Counted from the stretch's first letter, positions 25,399-39,760 are shown. The stretch is DNA of 64,000 bases from Saururus chinensis (GCA_035235625.1 CP141143.1:41277178-41341177); one strand, 5' to 3'. Notes: a model not told the origin generated them from the letters alone. A program made the numbers and translations.

Positions 25399-26100
25399 CA
25401 TGGAAGGCCGTATCGGTCGATACGGTATCAGTTGAGACCGATACGGGTGGTACACCCCCACAACGGATCGCGATATGTATCGGCCGTACCATATCGATAC
25501 GGCCGATACGTATCGATATGGTATTAAAAAAATACTTTTTTATTTTAAAATTATTTTTTTATTTAAAAAAATAATTTTTTTTCGATAATTTTTTTTCTTA
25601 AAAAATAAAAATACAATTCAAACCCAACTTCTTGAAAAGTTTATATTTTTGTTATATTAAAAAATAATATTTTTAAAGTTATATGAGATGAATACGGGTA
25701 GGTCCATGTAATTTACATAATTATTTTTTATATATATAGTGTTCCACAAATATACATTTATTTAAACATATAACTTAGACTCATATTTATTTTTAAAATA
25801 AACTAATTTTAGAGCACTTAATATGGGAAAGAATGAACAATAATTTGTATGAGACGGAGAACATAATAGTGTATGGTTCCAAATAAACTGATTTTAGATT
25901 ACTTGTATCAGTTTATACGACATTTTATGATCTTATTATGCTCTAAAAGAAGTATTATAATGATATATTATTAGTTATAATATTTTTTTATATTTATAAA
26001 AGAGTTTACGCCCGTTTCGGCGCGTACCAAGCGTATCATTGGTGCGTACCCGTATTCATAGTCATCGATACTCTCATCTGTATCGATACGGCCTTCCATG
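25399..26100. mobile_element. 0.7 kb TIR element with 8-base target duplication
   Basis: The ends are near-perfect inverted repeats: catggaaggccgtatcg at 25399 and cgatacggccttccatg ending at 26100. They are flanked by gttgtgat (25391-25398) and gttgtaat (26101-26108), an 8-base duplication with one change. The interior is AT-rich, with gtatcgatacg-type dyads close to each end and no ORF. The 8-base duplication fits hAT-related non-autonomous elements; the superfamily is an inference. Confidence 0.75.
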
Positions 26101-26114
26101 GTTGTAATGCAGTT

Positions 26115-26224
26115 TTTATTTCATCTCCTTTTGTCCATCATGGCAAGAGTGAGGAAAAGGGAGCAGAGGTTTATTTCATCTCCTTTTGTCCATCATGGCA
26201 AGAGGGAGGAGAAGGGAGCAGAGG
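26115..26224. repeat. 55-base direct duplication
   Basis: Two adjacent copies (26115-26169, 26170-26224) containing tttatttcatctccttttg and catcatggcaagag, differing at a few positions. The insert starts seven bases past the target duplication of the TIR element. Confidence 0.92.
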
Positions 26225-26982
26225 ATATGGGAAATGAGGAGAGCATACTACACAAAAGTGCAGAGCTAACAAAGAAGAAGAAAGGGAAACTCATGCATGT
26301 GAGGGTTAATTTTATATTTTTTAAAAAAATAATGGCATTGTTGTAATAAAAGAGGACTTAAAGGATACGTCAAATAGTTAGAAAGGATGCGCTTAAACAT
26401 TAAATTTTGGTCGGGATTTAACATTCATTAACCATAACAGTTAGGACTTAAAGGTAAATTTCCCTTCCTAGAATTGGTCGCAAGATGAAACGTTCAAAGA
26501 AGGAAACTTACTAGATGGATTTGTACTACTGCATGAAGGAAATGATCACGTAGCACCAGCACCACCGTCTTCTCCCTTCCATCTCTTCTCTTTCCCTCTC
26601 TCCTTTTCCTTTTATTGGCAGATATTTGAATGGTTTTCCGTTCTGTAAAATTAAAAGAAAAATTTGTCCATGTGGTCCTCCTGGCAATCATCGGCACACT
26701 CAATAACTGAGTAGGAGAACCTCCAGGAAGTGAAGGCATTGGACCAGCTTCAGGGGCCGGTTGTCCTTTGGGGTTCTGTGCCATTAATTTGACATTCTTA
26801 GTTTCAATATTTTTAATCAACATGGTATATTTAAGTCATAAGAATTATTTTATGCTATGAGTTCTTCAGTTTTCTTGACATGAATTGTTCTCTGTTCTGA
26901 ATTCTTCACTTTTCTTCACATGGTATATTAAGTCTATTAAATTGTTCTCTGTTCTGAGTTCTTCACTTTTCTCTGTTCCAGG
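26225..26982. other. Unassigned stretch
   Basis: No supported gene. A minus-strand ORF at 26494-26823 has MAQNPKGQPAPEAGPMPSLP in its first third but no domain I recognise. tctgttctgagttcttcac-type repeats begin at about 26885. Confidence 0.4.
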
Positions 26983-27595
26983 ATGCTACGGTTGTTCACT
27001 TCTTCTATTCGGATGAGGACAGGAGCAAGGTTTGTTTAATGCTTTCTGAAACTGGATTTTCTGATTTGCCCAAAAAGGAAAGTAAGCTTTCTGAGTAGAT
27101 GATCCAAAAAAGTCGTCTCAGTCTATTATTTTGGAAGGATATTCTTGACATAATATTTGAATTGTTCTCTATTCTGAGTTCTCTACTTTTCTCAACATCT
27201 TATATTTAAGTCAACTAATTGTTCTCTGTTCTGAGTTCTTTACTTTTCTCTGTTGAAGGCTACTCCAGTTAATAACTCCTGTTCGAAGGAGGACAAGATG
27301 AAGGTTTGTTTTTTGTATATGAGAAAATATTAGGTATGGATAAGGCACTAACATGGTATGTCTAACACCAATTAGGATCAAGGTTTGTTTTTTGTAAGTT
27401 TGTTATCTTTTAGGAAAAAAAAGAGAAAATCACTTTATAATTGGTAATAGGCACCACATAAGCGGTACCTAATATTTTCTCTTAAAAAAGTCATCTTAGT
27501 CTATTATTTTTTAATTATTTTCTCTTGCAGGATACTGGGTATGGGGACCTCCTCTGTAGTAGATTCCTATAAGCAGACATTATTATGAGATCAAG
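26983..27595 (+). other. Possible micro-exon series of an unrecognised gene
   Basis: Three short segments have an AG before and GT after: 26983-27030 (48 bases), 27259-27303 (45 bases) and 27531-27595 (65 bases, with a stop codon after DTGYGDLLCSRFL). The first two would read DATVVHFFYSDEDRSK and ATPVNNSCSKEDKMK and are similar base by base, each followed by gtttgttt. Each is preceded by the same ttctctgttctgagttctt repeat, so they may be duplicates of one exon. No upstream exons or known protein family were recognised, and this could be chance. Confidence 0.3.
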
Positions 27596-28860
27596 GTTTG
27601 TCTTGTCTGCATCTGTTTATATTTTATTATGTTTGATGAATTATTTACCTAAATAATAACTTCATAATTGGTGTTTAATTTCCGCATGTGTTTTTTTCTA
27701 TGCTGGTGGTGGCAGATTTACAGATTTACTGCGGAGGGACATTCCCATGCGGTATACCATGCCAAATTTGTCGAATCAGACAGTTATTGTTCTTTCTTTT
27801 TCGTTCAGTATAATTTGTAAAGACAAGCCTTTTGCACTTTGTTCATTAGGCCTCATGAAATGAGAAAAGCCCACTTATAATGAAAATTGGATGGTGCAAA
27901 ATCAGATTTTCAAGCCAATTGTAGGCTGCCAGTTGTACTATCTTTTCTTGTTGATGGAGAAAAGTCACCGTAGTCAGCTGGCTGATTTTTATATCTAAAG
28001 AGTTTTCATTCGGTGGATTCGCGGAATTTGACTTTCGGTAGGCCCGACTATGGCCCTCTGGATAGTTCTGCAATTAGCTGTGAACAGTGAGATCCATGCT
28101 TAGACATTTCAAGTATTATACCTGTTTCTATAATTACCTTGTCGATTTTTTATAGTTAATATATATAGTTTAATAGCATATTTGATTTAATAAAAAAGGT
28201 AACCCCCTAAAGCTGGAAACAAGACATTTATATAAAAAAACAAAAGGAAATGCAACTATTCGCCTAACTAATGTTTACATTCTTCCGTTTAATTATAGTT
28301 AGCATAAAATACCATAAAATAGGTATTTTAAAAATAGGTTCCATTGGTAACTTAGATTAGTGATTAGGCTAGGTCAATTAGTTAACTTTAGATACTAAGG
28401 GTATTTGTGGATTTGAACCACAATCTTTTAGGTAGAAAGAGAAGTTTGGTTCCAATTGCCCTATGGATTGAGCTAAAGTGCTAATTTCTTAAAAAATATT
28501 TAAGTTGATAAAAGGTAACATATAATAGAAATTATCATGAACCTTTTTCCTTAGCTCGCACATGTAATCCTCTTTTTCCACCATATCTCATTTAACATCA
28601 ATAACTGGAAGCTTTAAAAAGGAACACTTTCTACTAAATGAGTTTTAGCTGATAAATGTTATATTATAGTCCATCAAACTCATTTCCTTTGTAAGTTGTA
28701 CTATAGAGAGAGATAACTACAAGGGTATCCCGGGTGTTGTGAGTTATGTTTGAACATATGATTATATGTTTATAATTAATTTTATTTTGGTGATCAAAAT
28801 TATGCCTAATTCATGTAAGCATTTAAATCTTGGGAGTCTGATAAGGTTTGTAATATATTT
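27596..28860. other. Unassigned AT-rich stretch
   Basis: No supported gene. The only structured item is the tRNA-like sequence at 28403-28482. A minus-strand ORF at 27846-28073 has no recognisable domain. Confidence 0.5.
28403..28482 (-). mobile_element. tRNA-like sequence, probable SINE head
   Basis: On the minus strand, CACTTTAGCTCAATCCATAG resembles an RNA polymerase III A box and GGTTCAAATCC (28409-28419) a B box, about 45 bases apart. The acceptor arm does not pair well, so an intact tRNA gene is unlikely. A tRNA-derived SINE remnant extending toward 28200 fits better. No target duplication was found. Confidence 0.4.
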
Positions 28861-28869
28861 AGTTAAATT

Positions 28870-29470
28870 TGAAATGAATTAATATGAAAAATGGAAGTTG
28901 AATTGTTTTGAATTCCATGAGGAAGATTTAATCAGAATGATAAGCTCGTAGGTAAATTTTTACACACTCACATACACGAACACTTCAATTTTTCATAGAA
29001 AAACATTAATTAAGAGTTTAGGACGAGATTTGGACATTGAGGAAAAAGATCACATTTAGTTTTAAAAAATGATTGATTGTCCTTCATTAATTGATCGATT
29101 GGGCTTGATTAAGAGGGGATTATGAAATCTTAATATTTTCATCATTTTTTAATTACTTTCTTAGTCGAATTAAATTTGAGTTTTTATCTTTTATTTCAAT
29201 TTTTTATCCTATTGTGATTTAGTTAGCTTTAGTAATTTAAGTTTATTATTGTTTATTATTTACTTTAATTCTTCTTAATTTGATTAGTTACTATTGTTAT
29301 AAATTGTTAACTAGATTATAGTTAACTTAATTTAGATTAGAATTAATTTTTTTGATTAGTTTTTTCGATTTTAAGTCTTTGTAGGATCGACACTCAATTT
29401 AGCTACTTAACTACTATATATTCGTATGCTTGCAAGTAAACAATTCAAATTTGACAACACTCTTTTATCA
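28870..29470 (+). mobile_element. Diverged Athila-type LTR remnant
   Basis: The end of this block (tgtaggatcgacactcaatt, then cgtatgcttgcaagtaaac and tatca) has the inverse of the cttgcaagtg..ttgtcgaacctcaggg layout seen at the end of Athila-type LTRs. The preceding AT-rich sequence has no genes. The left boundary is uncertain. Confidence 0.35.
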
Positions 29471-29499
29471 CATATTATATTTTAAAATTAATCTAAAAA

Positions 29500-29640
29500 T
29501 TAAAATAAAATATATTAGCAACGCATAGAAAAATGAATTGCTAGTACTCAAAGTAGTAGCGATGCATATGCATGTGTGTCACTACTACCTAGGGTACTAG
29601 TGACACAATTTCTTAAACGTCGCTACCATAGTTTATTTAA
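29500..29640. mobile_element. CACTA-type subterminal repeat remnant
   Basis: Several gcaacgc, gcgatgc, gtgtcactac and cgtcgctacc motifs in both orientations, like the CACTA element at 7122-18585. The block ends just before the copia LTR at 29648. Confidence 0.45.
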
Positions 29641-29647
29641 ATTTTAG

Positions 29648-30045
29648 GGTTGGGCTTGTTTTTATCATAAAACATCAAGTGGCCAAATTATCTCAATTGA
29701 TACTGTTTTGGACTTTTAAAATTGTATGGGGAATGGGCCTGAGTCAAAATACCCATTAAGTTGTGGTTTTAAGTAGCAAATCTAAACCATTGGATGACCT
29801 ATGGATGGATGGTCAGGATTTTAAGGTTCTTATCAATGGTGTCCTGGTTTAGTTATAAATACACCATTAGCCATCCTAATTTGGTGCCTTAAGCGAGATT
29901 ACTCTCAGTCAAGATCTAAACTAGAAACTCAATGTGTGATTCTAAAGAGGATTTAGCAGAGACAAGGCTTCCTCAAGAGGATTAAGCTTCATTGAAGGTT
30001 CTAATGGCTACAGGTATGCCTAAAACCTTGTATTATGTTATTTCA
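29648..30045 (+). repeat. 5' LTR of the copia element
   Basis: Matches 41763-42158. Its first two bases are GG where the other copy has TG, and it ends TTTCA just before the primer site. Many scattered differences between the two LTRs point to an old insertion. Confidence 0.92.
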
Positions 30046-30047
30046 AT

Positions 30048-30060
30048 TGGTATCGAGGCA
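30048..30060 (+). other. Primer-binding site, tRNA initiator Met
   Basis: tggtatcgaggca, a one-base-deleted version of TGGTATCAGAGC, two bases downstream of the LTR end. This is the usual copia primer position. Confidence 0.85.
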
Positions 30061-31909
<1,849 letters not shown>

Positions 31910-32406
31910 ATGTTTGCATGTTTTTATTCTTTTATTACAACTTATCCATCTTTTATTTATGACCCTAATCAGTGCCTTCCATTATTGTCTGGGGATAATT
32001 TTACGGATTGGAAGGAAGTGATTCTTTTACTATTAGGGTGCATGGACTTAGATTTAGCATTTCTTATAGATATACCTACCACTCCTACGGAAAAAAGTAT
32101 GCCAAGTGAGGTAGCATCTTTCGAAAAGTAGGAGCTGTGTAACCGCTTAAGCATGATGCTCATGAAGTCTCACATAAATATAAACATTAGGGGATCCATC
32201 CCATAATGCGCTATAGTTCAAGAACTTTTAAAAGCTATTGATGCTCAATTCAAGAGTTCTAATAAAGCCTTGGCCAGCACCTTAATGTCTAAGTTGTCAT
32301 CCATGAGGCTAATAGATGACAAAGGGATGAGAGAGCATATCATGTAGATGTGCGATATTGCTAATCAATTGAACAACATGAAAATAAAGATTAATGACAC
32401 CTTTTT

Positions 32407-34313
32407 TGTCACTCCCCAACCCGGAAACAGACCCGAGCCGCCGGTCATAAAGTGTTAAAAACCAAACCCAAAACCGGGAGCGGCGCACTCTGAGTGCGAG
32501 AGTCTTTTTGTTCCTCTACGTGCTTTGGAACTTTAGTGCTCCATTACGCATAGGCCAGAACAAACCTAATTATATAACTAATTCGGATCGGGCCAACATT
32601 GCCTTGCAGTTGGTTGCCTACGTACGTATCGGATAACATCTGTGATGTTACTCTGATACGATTGGATTTGTACGTAGTTCTGCCTACTGGCTACTACATA
32701 CATCAAACCACATGAAAGCACATACGTATACCCGAATATTTAATTGGGGTTATACAAAAACCTGTAAAACACTGGCAATACATATCTCGCTCTATCATAG
32801 AGACGAGCACCACACGACCACTACAACATGCCTCACTCTATCCCAAAGCAAATCCATCACATTCACATGTCTCGCTCCATCACTTAGCCGAGACCACATG
32901 CATCACACGTCTCGCTATATTACTTAGCTGAGACCAATCACACACACAACACGTCTCTCTCTAACCCAGAGCGAGATAGCGCACATCATGGCATATAAGC
33001 ATGCCATATCATGATATAAACACACACACAACACGTCTCTCTCTAACCCAGAGCAAGACGGCACACATCATGGCATATAAGCATAGCATATCATAATATA
33101 AAGGATCATAGAATATCAAGGCATAGTGTATACCCTATCTAGCACATGCATTCTATAATTAAAATAGGAGGTCAGAAACGCTTACTCCCCTAATGTCTCA
33201 TGAGGTAGCGGTATTCGGGGTACTTGTTTCTAGGCATCCTCCCCTTCAGATCTAGAGACAGCGATAGGAGCCTCCTCTAACCTCCGCACGTTCCTTGCCT
33301 TGTGTCAAAAGACAACTGACCAATTGTCCCCTTTCTTAGAGACTTCTCATTTTCTGTGCCCTTAAGCAACGGACAAAACGTCCCTTTCCCCGGGATGTTT
33401 CTCACACTGTGTGGCCCTTAGGTGAAGGGCGAACCCTTCCCTACTTCAGGCGATGACCCATGATGCAGCCCGTGATGGAGGGCGGAGTCCCCCTTTCTCT
33501 CCGGACCACTGCTCTCTCTTTGGGGCAGGAGGGTGGCGGATAGAGCCTACTCTTGCCCCAAGCCATTTCCCCCTTCTAGGGATGCTAACTTGAGGGATGG
33601 ACCATGCCATTGTGTAGATCACCCTCAAATTAGCTAGGAACGTCTCAAGAACGACTTGAATCGGACTTAAAATAAGTGAGGAATGAAGAACATAAGTTTT
33701 TGAACATGGGAGAGAAATGAGAAATGTGGGAGAGTCTCCCCCCTCCTTTCCGGATGTCGTGGATGCTATTTATAGAAAAACTGGATAAATGTGAGGTTGA
33801 CACATGTCAATTCTATCTGCTTCGTCAGCAATCCTATCCGCTTTGTCAGCAACCCTATCCGCTTATGTCATTAATCTTATCCGCTTCGTCAGTAATCTTA
33901 TCCGCTTTGTTGTCAATCTTATCCGCTGCGTCGTCAATCCTATCCAGAAAGATATTATTTTATTCAAATAATATCCTAACCTCAAAACATGATAACTTCC
34001 AACCTTGACGTTGGAATCACACGTTCTTATTACCGATGGACTCGTGTCAATGAGCCCTTTAAAATAAGACCACACATGGGTAGGTTATCCCGCACTTTTT
34101 ATGTAAGTCCCGCCCATATGGCATGCTTCCCGGGGCTGTAGCTTTCGCTCCCGACCTCCGTTTCGCGCATTCTTCAATTTCGTTATACTCGTTACTCTGA
34201 GCTCTACACAGATACGGGGATTTCACCTGATGAAACCCCCTAACATTGATCTTAAATTACCAAATTACCCTTAACCCCCTGGGTTAAGCATAACCGTGAA
34301 ACGGATCGTTACA
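32407..34313. mobile_element. Solo LTR, 1.9 kb, duplication TTTTT
   Basis: Starts TGTCACTCCCCAACCC and ends GATCGTTACA; TTTTT lies on both sides (32402-32406, 34314-34318) and the copia gag frame rejoins without it. No coding content. It has several gtctcgct..agcgaga motifs (32790-33060) and the ttgcctacgtacgtatcgg/cgtagttctgcct block shared with the LTR at 11307-15642. The repeated tcctatccgct/gtcagtaat segments at 33830-33950 form a degenerate tandem repeat. Confidence 0.93.
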
Positions 34314-34509
34314 TTTTTGGTCCACTTTATTCTGAACTCCTTGCATGCACAATATGGGCAATTCAAGATCTCTTACAACATGCATAACACTCAATGGTCA
34401 GTCAATGGCCTTCTAAGTATGTGTACAGGAAGAGGGGAGACTTAAGCAAGAGAAGCTAGAGAGTGCTCATCTAGTTTCTCATAAAGGACAAAAGAAGGGA
34501 AATCATGGT

Positions 34510-37500
34510 TGTGAGATCCTTGAACTTGAACCGGTTTTAAATTCATTATGTTTAATTACTTTTATGTAGTTTAAGTCATTTCTGGTCAATCTTGATGATT
34601 CTTGAAAATAAAAGTGATTTCTAAAGGTTTTAAACAAAAATAACTTCATATTTGTGAATTTTTGGAATTTTTTGTAATTTTTGCATATTTTTTAAAAATT
34701 AGGGTTTGGCGGGACCCCCCTTGTCTAAAATGTCTCAGACATCAAATGAAGTCACTACAAAAATTTTCAGAATTTTTCTGGTCCTAATTTTAGTTTAAAT
34801 GACCAAAATACCTACTTTTAGTTAAAAATTCTATTCTTACCCCAAGTTTTAATTAGGGATACCCCATTCCTTCCTATAAAAGGAAAGGGGCTGAGTCATT
34901 TTTAAATTAAGAATAGGCTGTGCAAGGGTGTTTAGAGCCTAATCCCCAATTAAGCCCAAAGAGGAAGTGATTAGAGGTATGTTCTTCCCTAATCCATGCT
35001 TAATCATTAGGTTTTTCCTAATCCCCTCTTAAATCTATCTTCCTCCATTGATTCAATTCGATTTCAAACCATTTAGTATCTATTTTACTTCCCTATTTCA
35101 AGCCCTAACCATTAAATTTTCATTTTTATGTCTCCTAAACTCTAGATCTAGGATTTGCTTTATGATTTTCAAGTCTAAATCGAGTTTAGGTGTGTTTTAA
35201 CATAAAAATCTTGCTTTTGGAAGGTTTCGGAGGTGATTGAATGATTAATCTGACTCAAATCAAGTGGAGAGGTAACGGGTTTTCAAATCTTAGCCTTGTT
35301 ATGGTGAAAATCTCAATTTTTATAGGTTTTACTTGAATGTTTTTCTTGATTAGGGCTTTAATGGTAAATTTGTAAAATGTTAATATCTTGTCTTGATTTC
35401 TTAGGGTTTTACCTTGGAATAGGTTCAATTAGCTTTCTGGAATGCTTGATTGAATTTTGATGGTATATGAGGCTTGGGATGTAAGTTTTAGGGTTCTGCA
35501 ATGGTGTTTCGGTTTTGAATTTCGAAAGGAAGAAGAGGGCTCGATCTGCTTGTTGGTGATCGATCGAGTCTAGTGGCCGATCGATCGGGCCAATCGAACA
35601 GCCTGCCAGGCCGATCGATCAGCTATACAGCAGTTCTGCCATTTTTGGATTTTGATGCTCACTTCGGTACTTTTACTCCAATTGATTATTCTAACATTTA
35701 TGAAGAGTGTTTTATGTTGGAATTAAGCTACTGGAAGGGTGTAGAATTTGTGATGGAGATTTATGGAGCATGCTTAAGTACTTGTTATGTGGAATTATAT
35801 GTTGATAGTTATACATGTTAACATTTATCTTGAATCTATGGATGATGGAATCCTTGTAATTAGAGCATGTTTCCAGCATGGATATTACATGGTAAATGAT
35901 AAGATATGTCAACATATAATGAGAATGAATTGTGGATGATTGATGTTATTATGTATAGCTTCATGTGTAGAATAATCATATTTGTAGGAGTTAAGCATTT
36001 GATTTCACATGAATGGATTTATGGTTTATGGAAGATTCCACCCTAGATTTCAGTTGATAATCATGATTTGAATGTGTTAAGCATGAATGTATTGCATTAT
36101 GAGCTTATATCAAAGCATTGGTCATGTGCTTAGGAAACGCATGAACACACACGTGTGGGGAATTTACTATGAAATCATGGTTATTTATGATTCGATTATG
36201 ATACATGAGGGGACTGATGGGAGCACATTCCATGTGTTTGAATTCATGTAGAGAATGCTCACGTATGCATCATCTTGCATACATCATGAATGGATTTTAT
36301 GAAAGAGACTTTTATCAATGATTTGTCGTGGATGATCGATTGTATTCAATGATATGAGATTATGTGCCAGATTTATCGATCATTGGCTTATTCAGAACTT
36401 GGCTGGTCCAAAAAGACATGATTCCGATTTGAGTTCTTGTGTGGAACACGTATACTCCCCGCGTTGAGTCAATTTGAATTGTTAATGCGGTTGAGATTTC
36501 TTTATTGAGACAGTCAAACCTGGACTCTGAGAATCGAAAGTGGTATGCCTTTGTGCACTGGCTACTGCATGTTCTAGGTTTCCCCTTAGGAAATCAAACT
36601 CTCCCTACTGCTGAGATGTCCAGAGTGAACACACTGCTCTAGTTAATTCGGACGTTCCTAGCCCAAACTGTCCAAAGTGAGCAGACTTGCTCTAATTAAT
36701 TCAGACTTCCCGTGTGGATTGTCCAGAGCGAGCATAGGGGCTGACTACCACTACACCCTAGGTTTCTGTATGGAATTTGGACTATGTCCAGAGCGGGCAA
36801 TGCCCTAGGTTTTTGGATAGGAAATCGGACTATGTCCAGAGTGGATGATATGATTATATCTTGATATGTTTATATTCCTCTCCATGATGGAGACATTCAC
36901 CATTTGATGATAATGCATGTGTATGAGATAATATTATGCCCAGATTACACAGGTTGTGTAGGGATATTTTAGATTATGTGACACATGTGGATGCGATTTA
37001 TTATGCATGATCTTGATGTAGTGTGGTTTAGACACTTGTCGTGCAGGTGAATGAGCTATGGAATGTATGAGATTTATATGAGTGCATGATCTGAATTATG
37101 TGTTAGATACACTCCTCATGCAGGTTAATGTGATATGAATACACAATCTGAATCATGTGATTGAGACTACTATGTAAGTTTATGTGATATGAATACATGA
37201 TCTGAATGGTATGAATGAGACACTATTATGCAGGTTTATGTGATATGGTCGTATGATCAGAAAGTATGTGAAAGACTTCTCATGCGGTTTATGGCGATAT
37301 TATGCTTGATTTGAATGGATGAGGATCCTTACTTATTTAGGATGGATGCTAAGTTATGATATGACTATTTATTCCTTGACTTTGATAGGTGTGTCATATG
37401 CATGCTAGCTTTTATGTTTATGGATAAATAGGGGTTAGCAAAGGAATGATCAGAAAATGGTATACCATGTCAATTATGAATCTGAATTGCTATAATGCCA

Positions 37501-38048
37501 TGCCATGATGGTTTTCTTATTGCTATCGTCGTATTCAAACCTTGCTAAGTTTTACTCACCCCACTTTATGTGTTTTTGTTTTGGGGCTGCATGGTATGAC
37601 ATGCAATCGAGTAAGACCCTCTGTTTGAGGAATGGTCGGAGAGAGCATGGGAGTAGGTGTGGATACCTCTAGACTTTGTTATGTCTTTCTTATTTACTTC
37701 GTTATGATAATAGAACATCATGTATGGTGGTTCTAGTTTCAGACTTGTGTTTATATTATGTTTTTAGACCTGTTTGAGACCCTGATTCGAGCCATGTGTG
37801 TTGGCTCAGGATTCTAAGTATGTAGGTATAAGACTTATGAACTAGTTCAGAGTTAAAGTCCTCTTTTGTTCTACTTATTATTCTTGTTCAAAGGTTATGT
37901 GGTACGTAACTCCACTAATTAAATTGTCCATATAAGGGGCTACGTCTTCTGCTATCCTTTAATCTCGTTCAATTTTTTGTTGCCCCCGTGTGCTTGACCG
38001 GCCCTTGTAGTGGGTTCGCCTTGGGTAGGGCGGTGCTGGAGCGTGACA
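34510..38048. mobile_element. Solo LTR, 3.5 kb, duplication ATGGT
   Basis: Starts TGTGAGATCCTTGAAC and ends GAGCGTGACA, with ATGGT on both sides (34505-34509, 38049-38053) in the copia gag frame. No coding domain is present. It carries the palindrome cassette at 35550-35640. The stretch 36400-36860 repeats a gtccagagtg/gcgag..ctaggtttc motif, and 37000-37330 repeats a tatgtgatatgaatacatga-like unit. The segment 58464-59905 is related. A long gypsy (Tekay/Del-like) LTR is likely; the family is inferred. Confidence 0.9.
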
Positions 38049-38199
38049 ATGGTGCTCCAAAGGAGAAAGCTGGTAAATGTGTGCCAATGAATTCTACTGG
38101 TGTCACCAAGGAAACCAAATATTTTTTCTGCAAGAAGAAAGGACACATGAAGAAGGATTGCCCTAAGTATCAAAAGTGACTTGCCAAGAAAAGTGGTAA

Positions 38200-39760
38200 T
38201 TTCATGTCTTTAGTGTGTTATGAATCTAATTATGTTGATTCTCATCATAATAACACATAGTGGATTGACATTGATTCTACAATCCATGTTTCTACTGTCA
38301 TACAAGGGTTTCTTAGTCTAATGAAACTAAATGATGGGGAGCACAACATCTATTCTAGAAACAAGATGTGTTCGAAGGTTGAAGGTATGGGAACATATAA
38401 ACTTGTTTTCCATACAAACTACACCTTAGATTTAGAGAGAGCTTTCTATATTCCAAGTTTTTCTAAGAACTTAGTTTTTGTATTAAGACTAGTGCCTCAT
38501 GGCTTTAATTTTTAGTCTATGAATTCTTCATTTCAGATTATTAAAGATTCAGTCATCATTGGTTCTGGTTCTTTGATTGATGGATTATATTGTCTCTCTT
38601 TGCATGTTTCATTTAAACAATCTATAATGTCTGTGCAAGGAAGCATTATTAAAAATAATTCCTATATGTTATGGCACAGGTGGTTGGGGCATATCTCCAT
38701 TAACTGCTTTTAAGCGATTAGTAAGAGAATAAGTTTTAAAAACTCTTAACTTTACTGATCTTGAGACTTGTATAGACTGCATAAAGGGAAAGTAGACTAA
38801 CAAGTCTTCTAAGGGTGCTAAGAGACATGATGAGAAATTAGACATCATTCACACTGATATTTGTAGACTATTTAGTACTCCCTATCTGAATGGTCAAAGG
38901 TATTTCATTACCTTTATAAATGATCATATCCAATATATGTATCTTTATCTCTTAAATGAAAAGCCTGAAGCATTTGATGCTTTCAAGACTTATAAAGCAG
39001 AGGTAGAGAAACAATCTAGCTTGAGTATCAAAATTGTTAGATCAGATAGAGGAGGGGAATACTATGGTAGGTACACAGAATGTGGACAAAAACCTAGACC
39101 ATTTGCCCAGTTCCTGAAGGAACATGGTATTGTTGCACAATACACAGTACCAGGCACACCACAATAAAATGGTGTTGTTGAAAGGAGGGACCGCACTTTG
39201 ATAGATATGGTGAGGAGTATGATCAGTAACTCATCTTTTCCTCTCAATATGTAGAGTGAAGCCTTAAAGACAGTCGTGTATATTTTAAATTGAGTTCCAT
39301 CTAAAGTTGTTCCTAAAACACCCTTTGAGCTATGGAATGGATGGAAACCTAGTTTAGATCATGTACACATCTGGGTTATCCTGTTGAGGTTAGGGTGTAC
39401 AATCCACTTGAGAAGAAGCTTGACCATAAGACTATCAGTAGTTTTTTCATTGGCTATGCAGAAAGGTCTAAGAGTTATAGGTTTTATTGTCCATCTCACA
39501 CCCCTACAGTAGTCGAAGCACGGAATGCATGTTTTCATGAGCATAGCAACTTCAGTGGGAATCTTTCTCCAAAACACATTGTGTTTGAGGAAATACGGGT
39601 TCCGGTTGTTATACCCACATCTGGTGGAGGATCACATGTTGCATCGCCTATGGTGATTCCAGAGCAACCTATCATCCCTCTACCATCCCCTCAGGAACAA
39701 GTTGCTGAAGTTCTTATTGTACAAGCATCTCTACCTGTTGATGAAATAGGACTTTGAAGG
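38200..39760 (+). pseudogene. Copia protease and integrase
   Basis: The protease region reads WIDIDSTIHVS, where relatives have the catalytic DSGAT; the Gly-Ala of the active site is deleted. The pre-integrase region has MLWHRWLGHISIN (38670) and an HTDIC segment holding the first catalytic Asp. The second Asp lies in RSDRGGEYYG (39040), and the catalytic Glu in NGVVERRDRTLIDMVRSM (39170). A tail runs to RSKSYRFYCPSHTPTVVEAR (39460-39530). In-frame stops occur at about 38515, 38712, 39165, 39253 and 39290, and a frameshift near 39365. The integrase would insert copia cDNA; it cannot work here. Confidence 0.9.

Larger units (their letters stand above)
31910..38179 (+). pseudogene. Copia gag, interrupted twice
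   Basis: Three pieces in one frame: 31910-32401 (LPLLSGDNFTDWKEVILLLL, GCMDLDLAFL), 34314-34509 (FLVHFILNSLHAQYGQFKIS, EKLESAHLVSHKGQKK) and 38054-38179 (APKEKAGKC, zinc knuckle). Two solo LTRs separate them. Deleting each LTR with one target duplication restores the frame exactly: THR-PHE before VHFIL at the first site, NHG before APKEK at the second. The nucleocapsid knuckle has lost its first cysteine (KYFFCKKKGHMKKDC; relatives have C where Y stands). Several stops lie between 32130 and 32350, and another break is near 34420. Gag would package copia RNA; this copy cannot. Confidence 0.9.

Noticed and set aside
28403-28482. Functional tRNA gene
   Set aside because: A- and B-box-like motifs are present but the acceptor and anticodon stems do not pair well, so a SINE remnant is more likely.
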